A stretch of 9,037 nucleotides of DNA. Origin: Candidatus Wolframiiraptor sp. EX4484-121. Lineage in GTDB: Archaea > Thermoproteota > Nitrososphaeria_A > Caldarchaeales > Wolframiiraptoraceae. This document shows positions 1-6,130 of this stretch, one piece after another. The position numbers and the translations under genes were made by a program. Every line of letters begins with the position of its first letter. Within the stretch, counting starts at the first letter, position 1. Location of the stretch: the NCBI GenBank assembly GCA_002255105.1, contig NJEK01000017.1:1-9037 (forward strand), written 5' to 3'. The notes beneath the pieces are model-generated. The model made no database searches, was not told where the DNA came from, and saw only the letters and a list, made by a program, of their open reading frames with translations.

Positions 1-399
1 CCGAGGCTGAGCGAGACGATCTCGAAGAACTCTCCATCGATAACCGTCTATATCTCGGATCCATCCCTAGCCTCGAATCCAAGCGGCCTCGCTATAAGCC
101 TCTCGATGGCCCTGATAACGTGGCTTAGGTTAAGCACGCCAACCGTCCCCGTGATAAACAAGGTGGACGTCTTCAGAGGAGATTTGGAAAGGCTTCTAAT
201 GGATCCAAGCACGTTGAAGGAGTCCTTAGCGAGGGAGGAGGGATTGATAGCCGATCTAGCGATGGAGTATATGAGCCTAGTCGAGGACCTATTGAGGTCC
301 ATGAGGATCGTTAAGGTCTCGGCAAAGACCGGTGAGGGGATGCCGGCGCTCTACGATCTAATTCACGAGGCTCTATGCGAGTGTGGAGACCTGTCTTGA
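1..399 (+). CDS. GPN-loop GTPase, C-terminal part (5' end outside window)
   Basis: The frame is open from the first base, giving 132 residues and a stop. It carries the late guanine-binding motifs of a P-loop GTPase: NKVD at residues 53-56 (G4) and SAKTGEG at 107-113 (G5). The G1 P-loop, the Gly-Pro-Asn loop and G3 would lie upstream of the window. The segment before G4, with ISDPSLASNPSGLAISLS and a hydrophobic helix leading into PTVPVINKVD, is typical of the archaeal PAB0955-like relatives of eukaryotic Npa3/XAB1. Those eukaryotic relatives help assemble RNA polymerase II; the archaeal role is not settled. The remainder after G5 is short, as expected for the family's C-terminus. It ends 6 bases before the stop of the convergent KaiC-like gene. 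An ATG at codon 36 is internal and not a start. The family call is firm; the cellular role is only inferred. Confidence 0.85.
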   Translation, partial: PRLSETISKNSPSITVYISDPSLASNPSGLAISLSMALITWLRLSTPTVPVINKVDVFRGDLERLLMDPSTLKESLAREEGLIADLAMEYMSLVEDLLRSMRIVKVSAKTGEGMPALYDLIHEALCECGDLS

Positions 400-405
400 A
401 TGAGA

Positions 406-1101
406 TCATCCTATCTGAATCCTCACCCCATCCTCCACGAACGATATCTCATGCCATTCGAGATCATGCTTGGTCAGAGACTTCACAACCCTCAATCCCC
501 TCATCCCGCCCTCAGAGACGTTCGTGGCCAAAACGTAGTCGCAGAAGGATTTAATCCCCTCTTCGAGATATCTATTCTGAGCACCTTCATCCAACGTGAT
601 TAGTAGAGTTACTCCATAGGCTCCGGCTATTGCCTTAAGGACCTGGACGAATCTTGGAACGGCCTTCTCATCCTCAAGCATGTAGAAGAATGGGGTTAAG
701 CTATGTAGGAGCCCCCTACCACCTCTAACCATCTTAAACATCTTAGCGATCTTTCCCTCGATCCTCTCAAGATCCCTTATCTCCATCTTCCTCAACGCCT
801 TCTCAACGAAAATTTTGTGCATATCGGAGAGGATGAGCCTCCCCTCCTCAACATAGGGCTTTGGATCGAATTTGAGGGTGGCCTTCATCTGATAGCTAAG
901 CTTATTCAAGCTTTGAACGGTGTTTATGTAGGCGCATCTCTCACCCCTCCTCAACCCCTCCCTTACGAACTGTTGGCCAAGATAGGACTTCAGGCTCCCT
1001 ACAGGGCCTATAAGGAGCGTGGTCGACCCTCCTAAGACCCCTCCTCTAAGGAGTTCGTCGAGTCCAGGGACCCCGGTCCTAACCCGGATCTCGCGACTCA
1101 T
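406..1101 (-). CDS. KaiC-like RecA-superfamily ATPase with altered catalytic residues
   Basis: This is a 231-residue single-domain protein of the archaeal KaiC/RadA-like group. The opening RVRTGVPGLDELLRGGVLGG is the family's usual entry to the P-loop, and the end (GMRGLRVVKSLTKHDLEWHE then EDGVRI) matches the KaiC C-terminal strand region. Several active-site positions are unusual. The P-loop at 32-39 is GPVGSLKS, with Leu where Gly normally precedes the Lys. The pair of catalytic glutamates after the second strand is replaced by Val-Gln (62-63, in INTVQSLNKL). The Walker B strand reads GLLHSLT, with His133 where Asp is expected. Nucleotide binding is possible, but hydrolysis looks doubtful. 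Relatives act as signalling or regulatory switches and often lack a known partner. It starts at ATG 76 bases downstream of the dehydrogenase stop and has its own TATA-like box, so it need not be in the same operon. Confidence 0.8.
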   Translation of the reverse strand: MSREIRVRTGVPGLDELLRGGVLGGSTTLLIGPVGSLKSYLGQQFVREGLRRGERCAYINTVQSLNKLSYQMKATLKFDPKPYVEEGRLILSDMHKIFVEKALRKMEIRDLERIEGKIAKMFKMVRGGRGLLHSLTPFFYMLEDEKAVPRFVQVLKAIAGAYGVTLLITLDEGAQNRYLEEGIKSFCDYVLATNVSEGGMRGLRVVKSLTKHDLEWHEISFVEDGVRIQIG

Positions 1102-1132
1102 AGCTCAATTTACAAAGAATGTCGTCGTGAAC

Positions 1133-1150
1133 AAACTATAAACTTTAAGT
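1133..1150 (-). promoter_or_regulatory. TATA/BRE-like promoter of the KaiC-like gene
   Basis: Read leftward, the stretch is ACTTAAAGTTTATAGTTT. TTTATAG is a good archaeal TATA box, preceded by a purine-containing BRE-like ACTTAAAG. It lies about 38 bases from the ATG, which predicts a leader of roughly 10 bases. It sits in the only AT-rich part of the 76-base gap between the dehydrogenase stop and this gene. This rests on pattern and position only. Confidence 0.5.
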
Positions 1151-1177
1151 CTTCTTGGCCAAAGTCTTTAGGACGGA

Positions 1178-2212
1178 TCATTCCTCAAGGATCTTCGCAG
1201 CCCTCTCGGCAATCGCCTCAGCCATCTCAGAGGTCTTCGCGTCTCCACCCAGATCGTATGTCACCTTCCTCCCCTCGGCTATAACCTCTTCAACCGCCTT
1301 GAATATCGCATCCATCCTCTCCTTCTCTCCAAGATATCCGAGCATCCATGCGGCTGATAGGATCATGGCCGTTGGATTGACCTTGTTCAATCCCTTATAC
1401 TTTGGAGCGCTTCCGTGGGCTGGCTCAAACATGGCGTAGTCATCCCCCAAATTCGCTGAATAAACCAATCCTATGCTGGCGACGAGGGCGGCCGCCTCCT
1501 CACTGATTATATCCATGAAGAGATTTGTTCCGAGAATTATCGATTGATTGAATCTCTGAGGATTCTTCACGAGCTGCTGGGCCATGTTGTCGATGTAATA
1601 TTCCTCATAGGTCATCCCCGGGAAGTCTCTTGAGACCTTCTCAACCTCTTCGATGAATATTCCATCGCACTCCCTCATGATATTCCGCTTAGTCACGACC
1701 ACGATCCTCCTCCAGCCTTTCTCCCTCGCTAGTTCGAACGCCTTCCTCGCAACCCTCCTAGACTGCCTCCTCGTGATCTTCCTAAAGGCTACCGCGACAT
1801 CCGGGGTTATCCTATGCTCTATCCCGCTATACAATCCCTCCGTGGCCTCCCTCACGCAGATGAAGTCTACAGGCCCAAGCCTCCCCTTCAACCCACCGAT
1901 CGTCCTTATCGGCCTGATATTTGCATAAAGATCGAATCTCTGCCTAATGCTCACGGCCACGCTCTTAGGCGCTCCGGGCTCGGGTGGGGTCGTGGCGGGA
2001 GCCTTCAAGACGGCGTCGACCTGCTCCAATATCTCCCAAGTCTCCCTCGGTATCAAGCTATCTCCACCATGTCTCCTCCACCACTCATATCCGGCGTCGA
2101 CCGGGATAAGCTCAACCTCGGTTCCAACGGCCTCCAGAACCCTTAGGGTAGCCTCGGTGAGTTCAGGTCCAACTCCATCTCCCCTGATTAAAGCAGCCTT
2201 CTTCATCAGCAC
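1178..2212 (-). CDS. Isocitrate/homoisocitrate/isopropylmalate dehydrogenase family, probably NADP-linked
   Basis: This 344-residue beta-decarboxylating dehydrogenase belongs to the short family form. Visible are GDGVGPE at 11-17, REATEGLYSGIEH at 121-133 with the catalytic Tyr128, Lys175 in VTKRN, and Asp208 and Asp234 as metal ligands. A Glu (238) stands where many members have the second Asp of the GDxxSD motif. The cofactor loop HGSAPKYKGLNKVNP (266-280) has the Lys-Tyr pair that gives NADP preference in E. coli isocitrate dehydrogenase, rather than the Asp of NAD enzymes. In the substrate helix (84-91, SVAVSIRQ) Ser84 is retained as in isocitrate dehydrogenases. The isopropylmalate signature is absent, and so is the Arg I would expect for Thermus-type homoisocitrate enzymes. 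The upstream homocitrate-synthase-like gene argues for a chain-elongation pathway, so the substrate is left open. GTG at 2212 fits GAGGGG at 2218-2223 (5-base spacing); ATG at 2206 would be an 11-base spacing. Confidence 0.85.
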   Translation of the reverse strand: MLMKKAALIRGDGVGPELTEATLRVLEAVGTEVELIPVDAGYEWWRRHGGDSLIPRETWEILEQVDAVLKAPATTPPEPGAPKSVAVSIRQRFDLYANIRPIRTIGGLKGRLGPVDFICVREATEGLYSGIEHRITPDVAVAFRKITRRQSRRVARKAFELAREKGWRRIVVVTKRNIMRECDGIFIEEVEKVSRDFPGMTYEEYYIDNMAQQLVKNPQRFNQSIILGTNLFMDIISEEAAALVASIGLVYSANLGDDYAMFEPAHGSAPKYKGLNKVNPTAMILSAAWMLGYLGEKERMDAIFKAVEEVIAEGRKVTYDLGGDAKTSEMAEAIAERAAKILEE

Positions 2213-2217
2213 ATCAA

Positions 2218-2223
2218 CCCCTC
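2218..2223 (-). promoter_or_regulatory. Ribosome binding site deciding the dehydrogenase start
   Basis: Read leftward it is GAGGGG, within AGGGGTTGAT, a near match to the archaeal GGAGGTGATC consensus. Its spacing of 5 bases favours the GTG start over the ATG two codons further in. An AT-rich stretch at 2255-2270 (ATGATAAAACTAAATT leftward) could be a weak TATA box for this gene. Confidence 0.45.
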
Positions 2224-2301
2224 TAGGGCCATGATCATATCCGATGAGCCCAAGAATTTAGTTTTATCATGGAAGCCTCCCAAACTCTTTCACATGCCCG
2301 A

Positions 2302-2346
2302 TTAATCCGCCCCCCTCAGAATCTTCTTGAGGATAGTCTCCCCCAT
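2302..2346 (-). pseudogene. 14-codon ORF resembling the N-terminus of an aconitase/LeuC-family large subunit
   Basis: Directly after the acyltransferase stop there is a well-formed start: AGGTGAGG, then 5 bases, then ATG. The ORF reads MGETILKKILRGAD and stops at TAA. From memory, 3-isopropylmalate/homoaconitate dehydratase large subunits begin almost this way (Met-Gly-x-Thr-Ile/Leu-x-x-Lys-Ile-Leu). That enzyme is the step expected between the two flanking genes. None of the other frames up to the dehydrogenase start continues the family sequence, so this would be a deletion remnant and not a simple frameshift. Alternatives are a short regulatory leader peptide or chance. The match covers only about ten residues, so confidence is low. 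Confidence 0.35.
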
Positions 2347-2357
2347 AAGGTCCTCAC

Positions 2358-3671
2358 CTAGACCTCGAATCCAGCCCTCCTCGCGAACATCTTAAACTCC
2401 TCCTCCCCCATCGGATACCTCCTATCCCTAGCCGAGAACTCATAGTTTATCATCTCGATCAGGTTTAGGAGCCTGGGATCATCGTTGCTAACTTTCCTAC
2501 CCAGCACCTGCTCGAGCTTGAGCTTGATCCCATGCTTCCCAGACCTCTTCCCGATGACTATCGACCTCCTCTGGCCCACGAGCTCGGGTGGGAATGGCTC
2601 ATAGGTTAGGGGGAGCATGGAGATCCCGTGGAGATGTATTCCAGATTCGTGGGCGAAGACCGAGTCCCCGACGATGGCCTTATTCACGGGCAGATGGTAT
2701 CCGAGCGATGAGGCGATGTATACGGCGAGATCTCGGAGAGGCTTGAGATTCCACTTCCTAACATTATAATGTAGGTAGCAGTTCATGATGACCTTCTCAG
2801 TCTCAGCGTTCCCAGCCCTATCTCCCAAGCCTAGGAACGTTGTGCTCACATAGACCTTGTCATATAGTCCTGACGCCGCCCTTATCGTCGCCATCGTGTT
2901 CTCGACAGCGTTTCCGAGATCGTCGTGGGCGTGGATCTCGATATATGGGATCTTGGTTTCCCTCCTGATGCGCCTAACCTTGGCCGGAATACCGTTCGGG
3001 AGGGGTGCGAGAGGGTCTGAGAGCCCGCATCCAACCGTATCGCAGATCCTATACACCTCGGCTCCAGCCTCGGCCACAGCATCTATGAATAGCTTCTCGA
3101 ATTCCCAGTCCGCCCTCGTGCTATCCTCTCCATGGACGAAAACCCTTAAGCCATGATCGACGGCGTAGGTCACGGCGTCAACAACCCTCTCAACGAAGTC
3201 TTTCAGCTTTAGGTTCGGCCACTTGGATGAGTGGATGTATGAGACTGGATGTGAGATCCCAACCTGCTTGAAGTCCATCTTAATTGCTTGATCTAAATCG
3301 CCTCTATTCGCCCTACACCACGCCGCGAGCATATCTCCTAGCCCATGATCCATCATGAGCTTCACCGCCTCCCTATCAGACTTGGCATAGATCATCACCT
3401 CAAGCCTCTCAACCCCGATCTCCCTCAACATTAACGCTATCTTGAGATACTCCTCAGGCCTCGGCGTCAGGAGTCCGGCCATCTGCAGCCCCTCCCTAAG
3501 GGTGCAGTCGTCGATCACTACATCCACGTTCAGGGGCATGGGATTATACACGAACTCCTTAAGCCTCTCCCAACGCTCCTCATCGAACTGCCCGTATAAG
3601 CCTAAGTCCTTGACCTTGTTCAGGAACCTATTCCTCCTCTCCTCCAGCGCCTCGAAGTCGTAGACCGACAT
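2358..3671 (-). CDS. Homocitrate-synthase-like acyltransferase (HMGL/DRE-TIM family)
   Basis: The 437-residue protein condenses acetyl-CoA with a 2-oxoacid, by family. The barrel starts with DDCTLREGLQ (54-63), the metal-binding Asp and catalytic Arg region. HAHDD at 247-251 supplies the two His metal ligands, GLGDRAGN (281-288) is the conserved late-barrel loop, and AHESGIH (340-346) opens subdomain II, followed by YEPFPPELVG and IGKRSGKHG. There is no C-terminal LeuA regulatory (allosteric) domain, as in NifV and homocitrate synthases and unlike most isopropylmalate synthases. A leading stretch of about 50 mostly charged residues precedes the barrel. Pathway options are the aminoadipate lysine route, another 2-oxoacid elongation, or a citrate-forming (Re-type) activity; some loops (CDTVGCGLSDP, then PLPNGIP) recall the Re-citrate synthases, from memory. 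It is the first gene of its block with a near-leaderless promoter, 145 bases before the dehydrogenase start. Confidence 0.85.
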   Translation of the reverse strand: MSVYDFEALEERRNRFLNKVKDLGLYGQFDEERWERLKEFVYNPMPLNVDVVIDDCTLREGLQMAGLLTPRPEEYLKIALMLREIGVERLEVMIYAKSDREAVKLMMDHGLGDMLAAWCRANRGDLDQAIKMDFKQVGISHPVSYIHSSKWPNLKLKDFVERVVDAVTYAVDHGLRVFVHGEDSTRADWEFEKLFIDAVAEAGAEVYRICDTVGCGLSDPLAPLPNGIPAKVRRIRRETKIPYIEIHAHDDLGNAVENTMATIRAASGLYDKVYVSTTFLGLGDRAGNAETEKVIMNCYLHYNVRKWNLKPLRDLAVYIASSLGYHLPVNKAIVGDSVFAHESGIHLHGISMLPLTYEPFPPELVGQRRSIVIGKRSGKHGIKLKLEQVLGRKVSNDDPRLLNLIEMINYEFSARDRRYPMGEEEFKMFARRAGFEV

Positions 3672-3695
3672 CTTTGCTCACAGTTCTTAGCCCTA

Positions 3696-3709
3696 CTTAT
3701 TAATCTTTC
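3696..3709 (-). promoter_or_regulatory. TATA-like promoter of the acyltransferase
   Basis: Leftward it reads GAAAGATTAATAAG. The box centres about 29 bases before the ATG, predicting a transcript that starts within a few bases of the start codon. Consistent with that, no good ribosome site is seen (only GTGAGC just before the ATG). This suggests a leaderless or near-leaderless message. Confidence 0.5.
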
Positions 3710-3725
3710 AACAGATCTCGAAGAC

Positions 3726-3738
3726 ATTACGTCGTAAT
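3726..3738. promoter_or_regulatory. Palindrome upstream of the acyltransferase promoter, possible operator
   Basis: ATTAC-GTC-GTAAT is an exact inverted repeat with 5-base arms and a 3-base centre. It lies about 20 bases upstream of the TATA-like box, where archaeal activators (for example Lrp-family proteins) bind. No second copy stands out in the window. A 10-base match can arise by chance. Confidence 0.3.
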
Positions 3739-3741
3739 TGC

Positions 3742-3758
3742 GAAAAATTCCTCGGAAT
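3742..3758 (-). terminator. Stem plus T-run terminator of the Mth938-like gene
   Basis: Immediately after the stop codon, the leftward strand reads ATTCCGAGGAATTTTTC: arms ATTCC and GGAAT around GA, running into five T. The two-base loop means the real stem is probably four or fewer pairs. The T-run alone is a usual archaeal termination signal. It separates this gene from the acyltransferase promoter. Confidence 0.45.
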
Positions 3759-4109
3759 CTAGCAGGTTAGGTGAAGAGCTAAGGCCACCCTCCTCCCAGC
3801 GTCGACCCGCTCATTATAGGTTTCGCACGCCTCTCTCGAAGGCTTTATGACGACCTCGACCCCCCTCTCCTTAAAGTACTCAATCACCTCATCCAAGACC
3901 CTCACCATCCCATAGTATCCGGTCCCTATAATCAGGCAGTCTATATCAGCTTCTAGGACATCTCGCAGGTCGTCGAGTCTGAGCTCGTGGCCCTTAGCCC
4001 TCCTCCAAGATTCAAGCACCTTATTTGGGAGGATTATTAGGTCCTCGTGATAGGTTTTTCCATTAATCCTTATCCTCCCAAACCCATAAGACTCAACCCT
4101 CAAGACCAT
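3759..4109 (-). CDS. Mth938-like domain protein (DUF498/NDUFAF3 family)
   Basis: The whole 116-residue protein is one domain. It has the family landmarks in order: SYGFGRIRINGKTY (7-20), LIILPNKVLESWRR (24-37), the central LIIGTGYYG (59-67), RGVEVVIKPSREACETYN (82-99) and the closing ALHLTC. Length and motifs fit a complete member. The human relative NDUFAF3 assists respiratory complex I assembly; in archaea and bacteria the function is unknown. The ATG has GGTGAT six bases upstream, an excellent archaeal ribosome site. It is transcribed away from the zinc-ribbon gene across 61 bases and ends at its own terminator, so it appears monocistronic. The family assignment is secure; no activity can be read from the sequence. 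Confidence 0.88.
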   Translation of the reverse strand: MVLRVESYGFGRIRINGKTYHEDLIILPNKVLESWRRAKGHELRLDDLRDVLEADIDCLIIGTGYYGMVRVLDEVIEYFKERGVEVVIKPSREACETYNERVDAGRRVALALHLTC

Positions 4110-4170
4110 GATTATATCACCGACCTCATGAGCTTTTAACCCTAATATCTGAGCGGGGAAAACTCAAGAG
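4110..4170. promoter_or_regulatory. Divergent promoter region (Mth938-like gene / zinc-ribbon cluster)
   Basis: This 61-base gap must hold promoters for both directions. TTTTAA at 4134-4139 can serve the rightward gene (about 33 bases before its start) and reads TTAAAA leftward. The leftward gene has a ribosome site (GGTGAT at 4116-4121), so its transcript should begin further upstream. A second weak box, AGATATTAGG leftward at 4141-4150, fits that better. The two promoters would overlap, so the directions may interfere with each other. Confidence 0.35.
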
Positions 4171-5130
4171 GTGATGTCCGACGCGGAATACCACGAATAT
4201 AGGTGTATGAATTGCGGCGCGACTTTAAAGGTAACGCCGGAGACGATAGTCGCCATATGCGAGTACTGTGGGGCTCCGAACATAATCAGTGGAATCCTGA
4301 GCGAGGAGGACCTATACCTAGTTCCAAGCGTTGGGGAGGGAAGGGTGTGGGAGGAGTTTTGGAGAAGGGTGAACACCGACGTAGATCTGAAGTCTATAGC
4401 CTCGAAGATCAGACCGGTCTCGATAGAGGGATCATATATTCCATTCTGGCTCAGTAGGGTTGAGCTGGAGGGCGAGATAATCTATAGGAAGAGAGAATAT
4501 TATGGAAAGCAGGTGAGGGTGAGGAGGGTTAGGGAGAGCTTCAGTAGGGTATTGTGGGTCGATATAGTGGCGAGGAGGCAAGTAAAGCATCTAGGATTAA
4601 GAGAATTGGTCGAGAGATATCTGGATGAGAGACCCGAATCGATTAAGCTATCGGAGATCCCCACGGATAGGTGGAGGGAGATAAAGCTCCCAATCCTAAA
4701 CCTAGAGTATGATAGAGCTGAGGCGGAGGCGTCGATAAGAGATCGTTCGATAGATTTGGTTAGGGAGGAGTGGGAGGGGAGAGTGAGCGACATAATATTC
4801 TTCTCAGCCGAGGTTAAATCGATGACGAAGCCAAATCTAGTATTTCTCCCCATATGGACAATAACCTACAGATATGGTGGAGGACTATACTTCGCGCAAC
4901 ATGATGGCTGGAGCGGCAGATCCTTGGTCTTCGCCGAGCCTATAAGAGCCTTCAGAAGAGCTATCTATATCCTCGGAATGATTTCCTCGACGATCCTCGG
5001 AGGCCTCTCAGGATACCTCCTCCTACATAAGACCACGAGTCTAGGAATATTCATCCTAATCGCCTCCATATCTCTCGGATACCTTCTCGGAAGGAGATTT
5101 GTCTCAGATGTGAGGATTGAGAGGGGATGA
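4171..5130 (+). CDS. YdjG-like membrane protein with N-terminal zinc ribbon (first paralog)
   Basis: The 319-residue protein starts with a zinc ribbon: Cys12-x2-Cys15 and Cys30-x2-Cys33 (YRCMNCG and CEYCG). A long charged soluble region follows, with SYIPFWL at 88-94. A beta-rich segment at about 225-257 contains FLPIWTITYRY and ends in HDGWSGRSLVFAEP. Two hydrophobic helices (about 264-286 and 290-308) close the protein, with a short basic tail. No signal peptide is present, so the ribbon should face the cytoplasm. The arrangement resembles Bacillus YdjG and related proteins, often mislabelled PriA-like because of the ribbon; function is unknown. The GTG at 4171 and ATG at 4174 are adjacent candidates, and the GAGGTG sequence overlaps them. 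A later start would remove the first cysteine. Its stop overlaps the ATG of the next gene, its paralog. Confidence 0.75.
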   Translation: MMSDAEYHEYRCMNCGATLKVTPETIVAICEYCGAPNIISGILSEEDLYLVPSVGEGRVWEEFWRRVNTDVDLKSIASKIRPVSIEGSYIPFWLSRVELEGEIIYRKREYYGKQVRVRRVRESFSRVLWVDIVARRQVKHLGLRELVERYLDERPESIKLSEIPTDRWREIKLPILNLEYDRAEAEASIRDRSIDLVREEWEGRVSDIIFFSAEVKSMTKPNLVFLPIWTITYRYGGGLYFAQHDGWSGRSLVFAEPIRAFRRAIYILGMISSTILGGLSGYLLLHKTTSLGIFILIASISLGYLLGRRFVSDVRIERG

Positions 5131-6056
5131 AGGTAACCTGCCCAGGTTGTGGGGCGGTCTTCGAGTTTCCCGAGACCGTCAAGACCATCACATGCCCATA
5201 CTGCGGACTCGTCTTCGGGGAGAGGGCTCGGGAAGATCACTACTATTTTCCAGTGATTAAAGATGAGCCTTACCGAATCCTATTAGGATTCTTGAAGAGA
5301 CAGTTTGGGATACCGATGGACATAGAGCTCAACTCATCGCTCTTGGATCAGAAGCTGCACTACGTCCCGGTCTACTTCTATTATATGAGGGGTAGGGCGG
5401 TTGGAATATGCGGTGAGAGGGAGACGGAGGCGTATGTCTGTCATCATGGAGGTGTCGTCGCCTCAGCGAGCTTCCAAGAACTCTTAGAGGATTACCCGTT
5501 CCCCATCAGGGGTAAGAGGTTCTTCAAGAGGGAGCTCGAGTATTTTGAGGGATATCATGAGCCTGAGTTTGATGAGAATCGCTCAAGGAGGCTTGCAGAA
5601 GAGATTCTTAAACGAAAGCTCATGGATGAACTCCATGAGCAATGCAGCGACCTCGATCGAGTGGTGTTCGAGGATCTCAGGCTTGATTACAGGGGCTTAG
5701 TCCACTATCCAATTTATCACCTAAAATATTCGTATAAGAGTAGGAGCTATGAGGCATTTCTCGACGGATCCGATGGGAGGGTCATCCTAGCCGAGCATCC
5801 ACTAAAGCTTGAGACTAGGGTTGTAGAGATTTTAACGGCTACGGGGACGATCTTGGCGGCATTAGCCATCGGATCCATCCTCTCATCGATAATGCATACA
5901 ATCACGCCCTTCATAACCTCCCTGATGCCCGCGATGGCGTCGTCGCTTCCATTATTGAAGAGGGGAGTTGAGCTGAGGATAACCGCCTCGGAGCTTAAGA
6001 CCCTAACCGAGGAGGAGTCGAGGTCTCCGATAAGGCTCTTGGCGAAGCTCATCTAA
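5127..6056 (+). CDS. YdjG-like membrane protein with N-terminal zinc ribbon (second paralog)
   Basis: This 309-residue protein has a zinc ribbon from the first residues (Cys5, Cys8, Cys23, Cys26: CPGCG and CPYCG). A soluble region includes LHYVPVYFYY (77-86), and a segment at about 193-225 contains HYPIYHLKYSY and ends in DGSDGRVILAEHP. That segment lines up with 225-257 of the preceding protein at nearly the same length. Unlike its neighbour, its hydrophobic part (about 232-256, perhaps a second helix to 277) is followed by a polar tail of about 30 residues. The tail contains RITASELKTLTEEE and could face the cytoplasm. The ATG overlaps the previous stop as ATGA, with GAGGGG just before, so the two are cotranslated. 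Together they look like a heteromeric pair. The biochemical role is unknown; a structural or sensor role at the membrane is inferred from the SPFH neighbour. Confidence 0.72.
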   Translation: MKVTCPGCGAVFEFPETVKTITCPYCGLVFGERAREDHYYFPVIKDEPYRILLGFLKRQFGIPMDIELNSSLLDQKLHYVPVYFYYMRGRAVGICGERETEAYVCHHGGVVASASFQELLEDYPFPIRGKRFFKRELEYFEGYHEPEFDENRSRRLAEEILKRKLMDELHEQCSDLDRVVFEDLRLDYRGLVHYPIYHLKYSYKSRSYEAFLDGSDGRVILAEHPLKLETRVVEILTATGTILAALAIGSILSSIMHTITPFITSLMPAMASSLPLLKRGVELRITASELKTLTEEESRSPIRLLAKLI

Positions 6057-6100
6057 TGGATGCGGAGAGCCGAAATATATGCCTAAAGCCTTAAGAATAA

Positions 6101-6109
6101 ACTTATTTA
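6101..6109 (+). promoter_or_regulatory. TATA-like box for the second half of the cluster, probably leaderless
   Basis: ACTTATTTA centres about 26 bases before the ATG at 6131, so transcription would begin at or next to the start codon. No ribosome site is seen in front of that ATG. Together with the 74-base gap after the second zinc-ribbon gene, this suggests a separate start for the membrane protein, coiled-coil and SPFH genes. Confidence 0.45.
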
Positions 6110-6130
6110 GCACAGATCCTTAGTCAGCGC

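Noticed and set aside
1947..2234. Rightward open frame of about 95 codons over the dehydrogenase gene
   Set aside because: It is antisense to a well-conserved enzyme. Its Ser/Thr/Pro-rich composition is the usual shadow pattern, and there is no recognisable domain.
2882..3082. Leftward open frame of 66 codons inside the acyltransferase gene
   Set aside because: It overlaps in another frame the stretch coding HAHDD and neighbouring conserved barrel segments, and has no independent signal.
4171..5130. PriA helicase or TFIIB homolog suggested by the zinc ribbon
   Set aside because: There are no helicase motifs or cyclin folds, and the protein ends in two membrane helices. The ribbon alone is not evidence for either.
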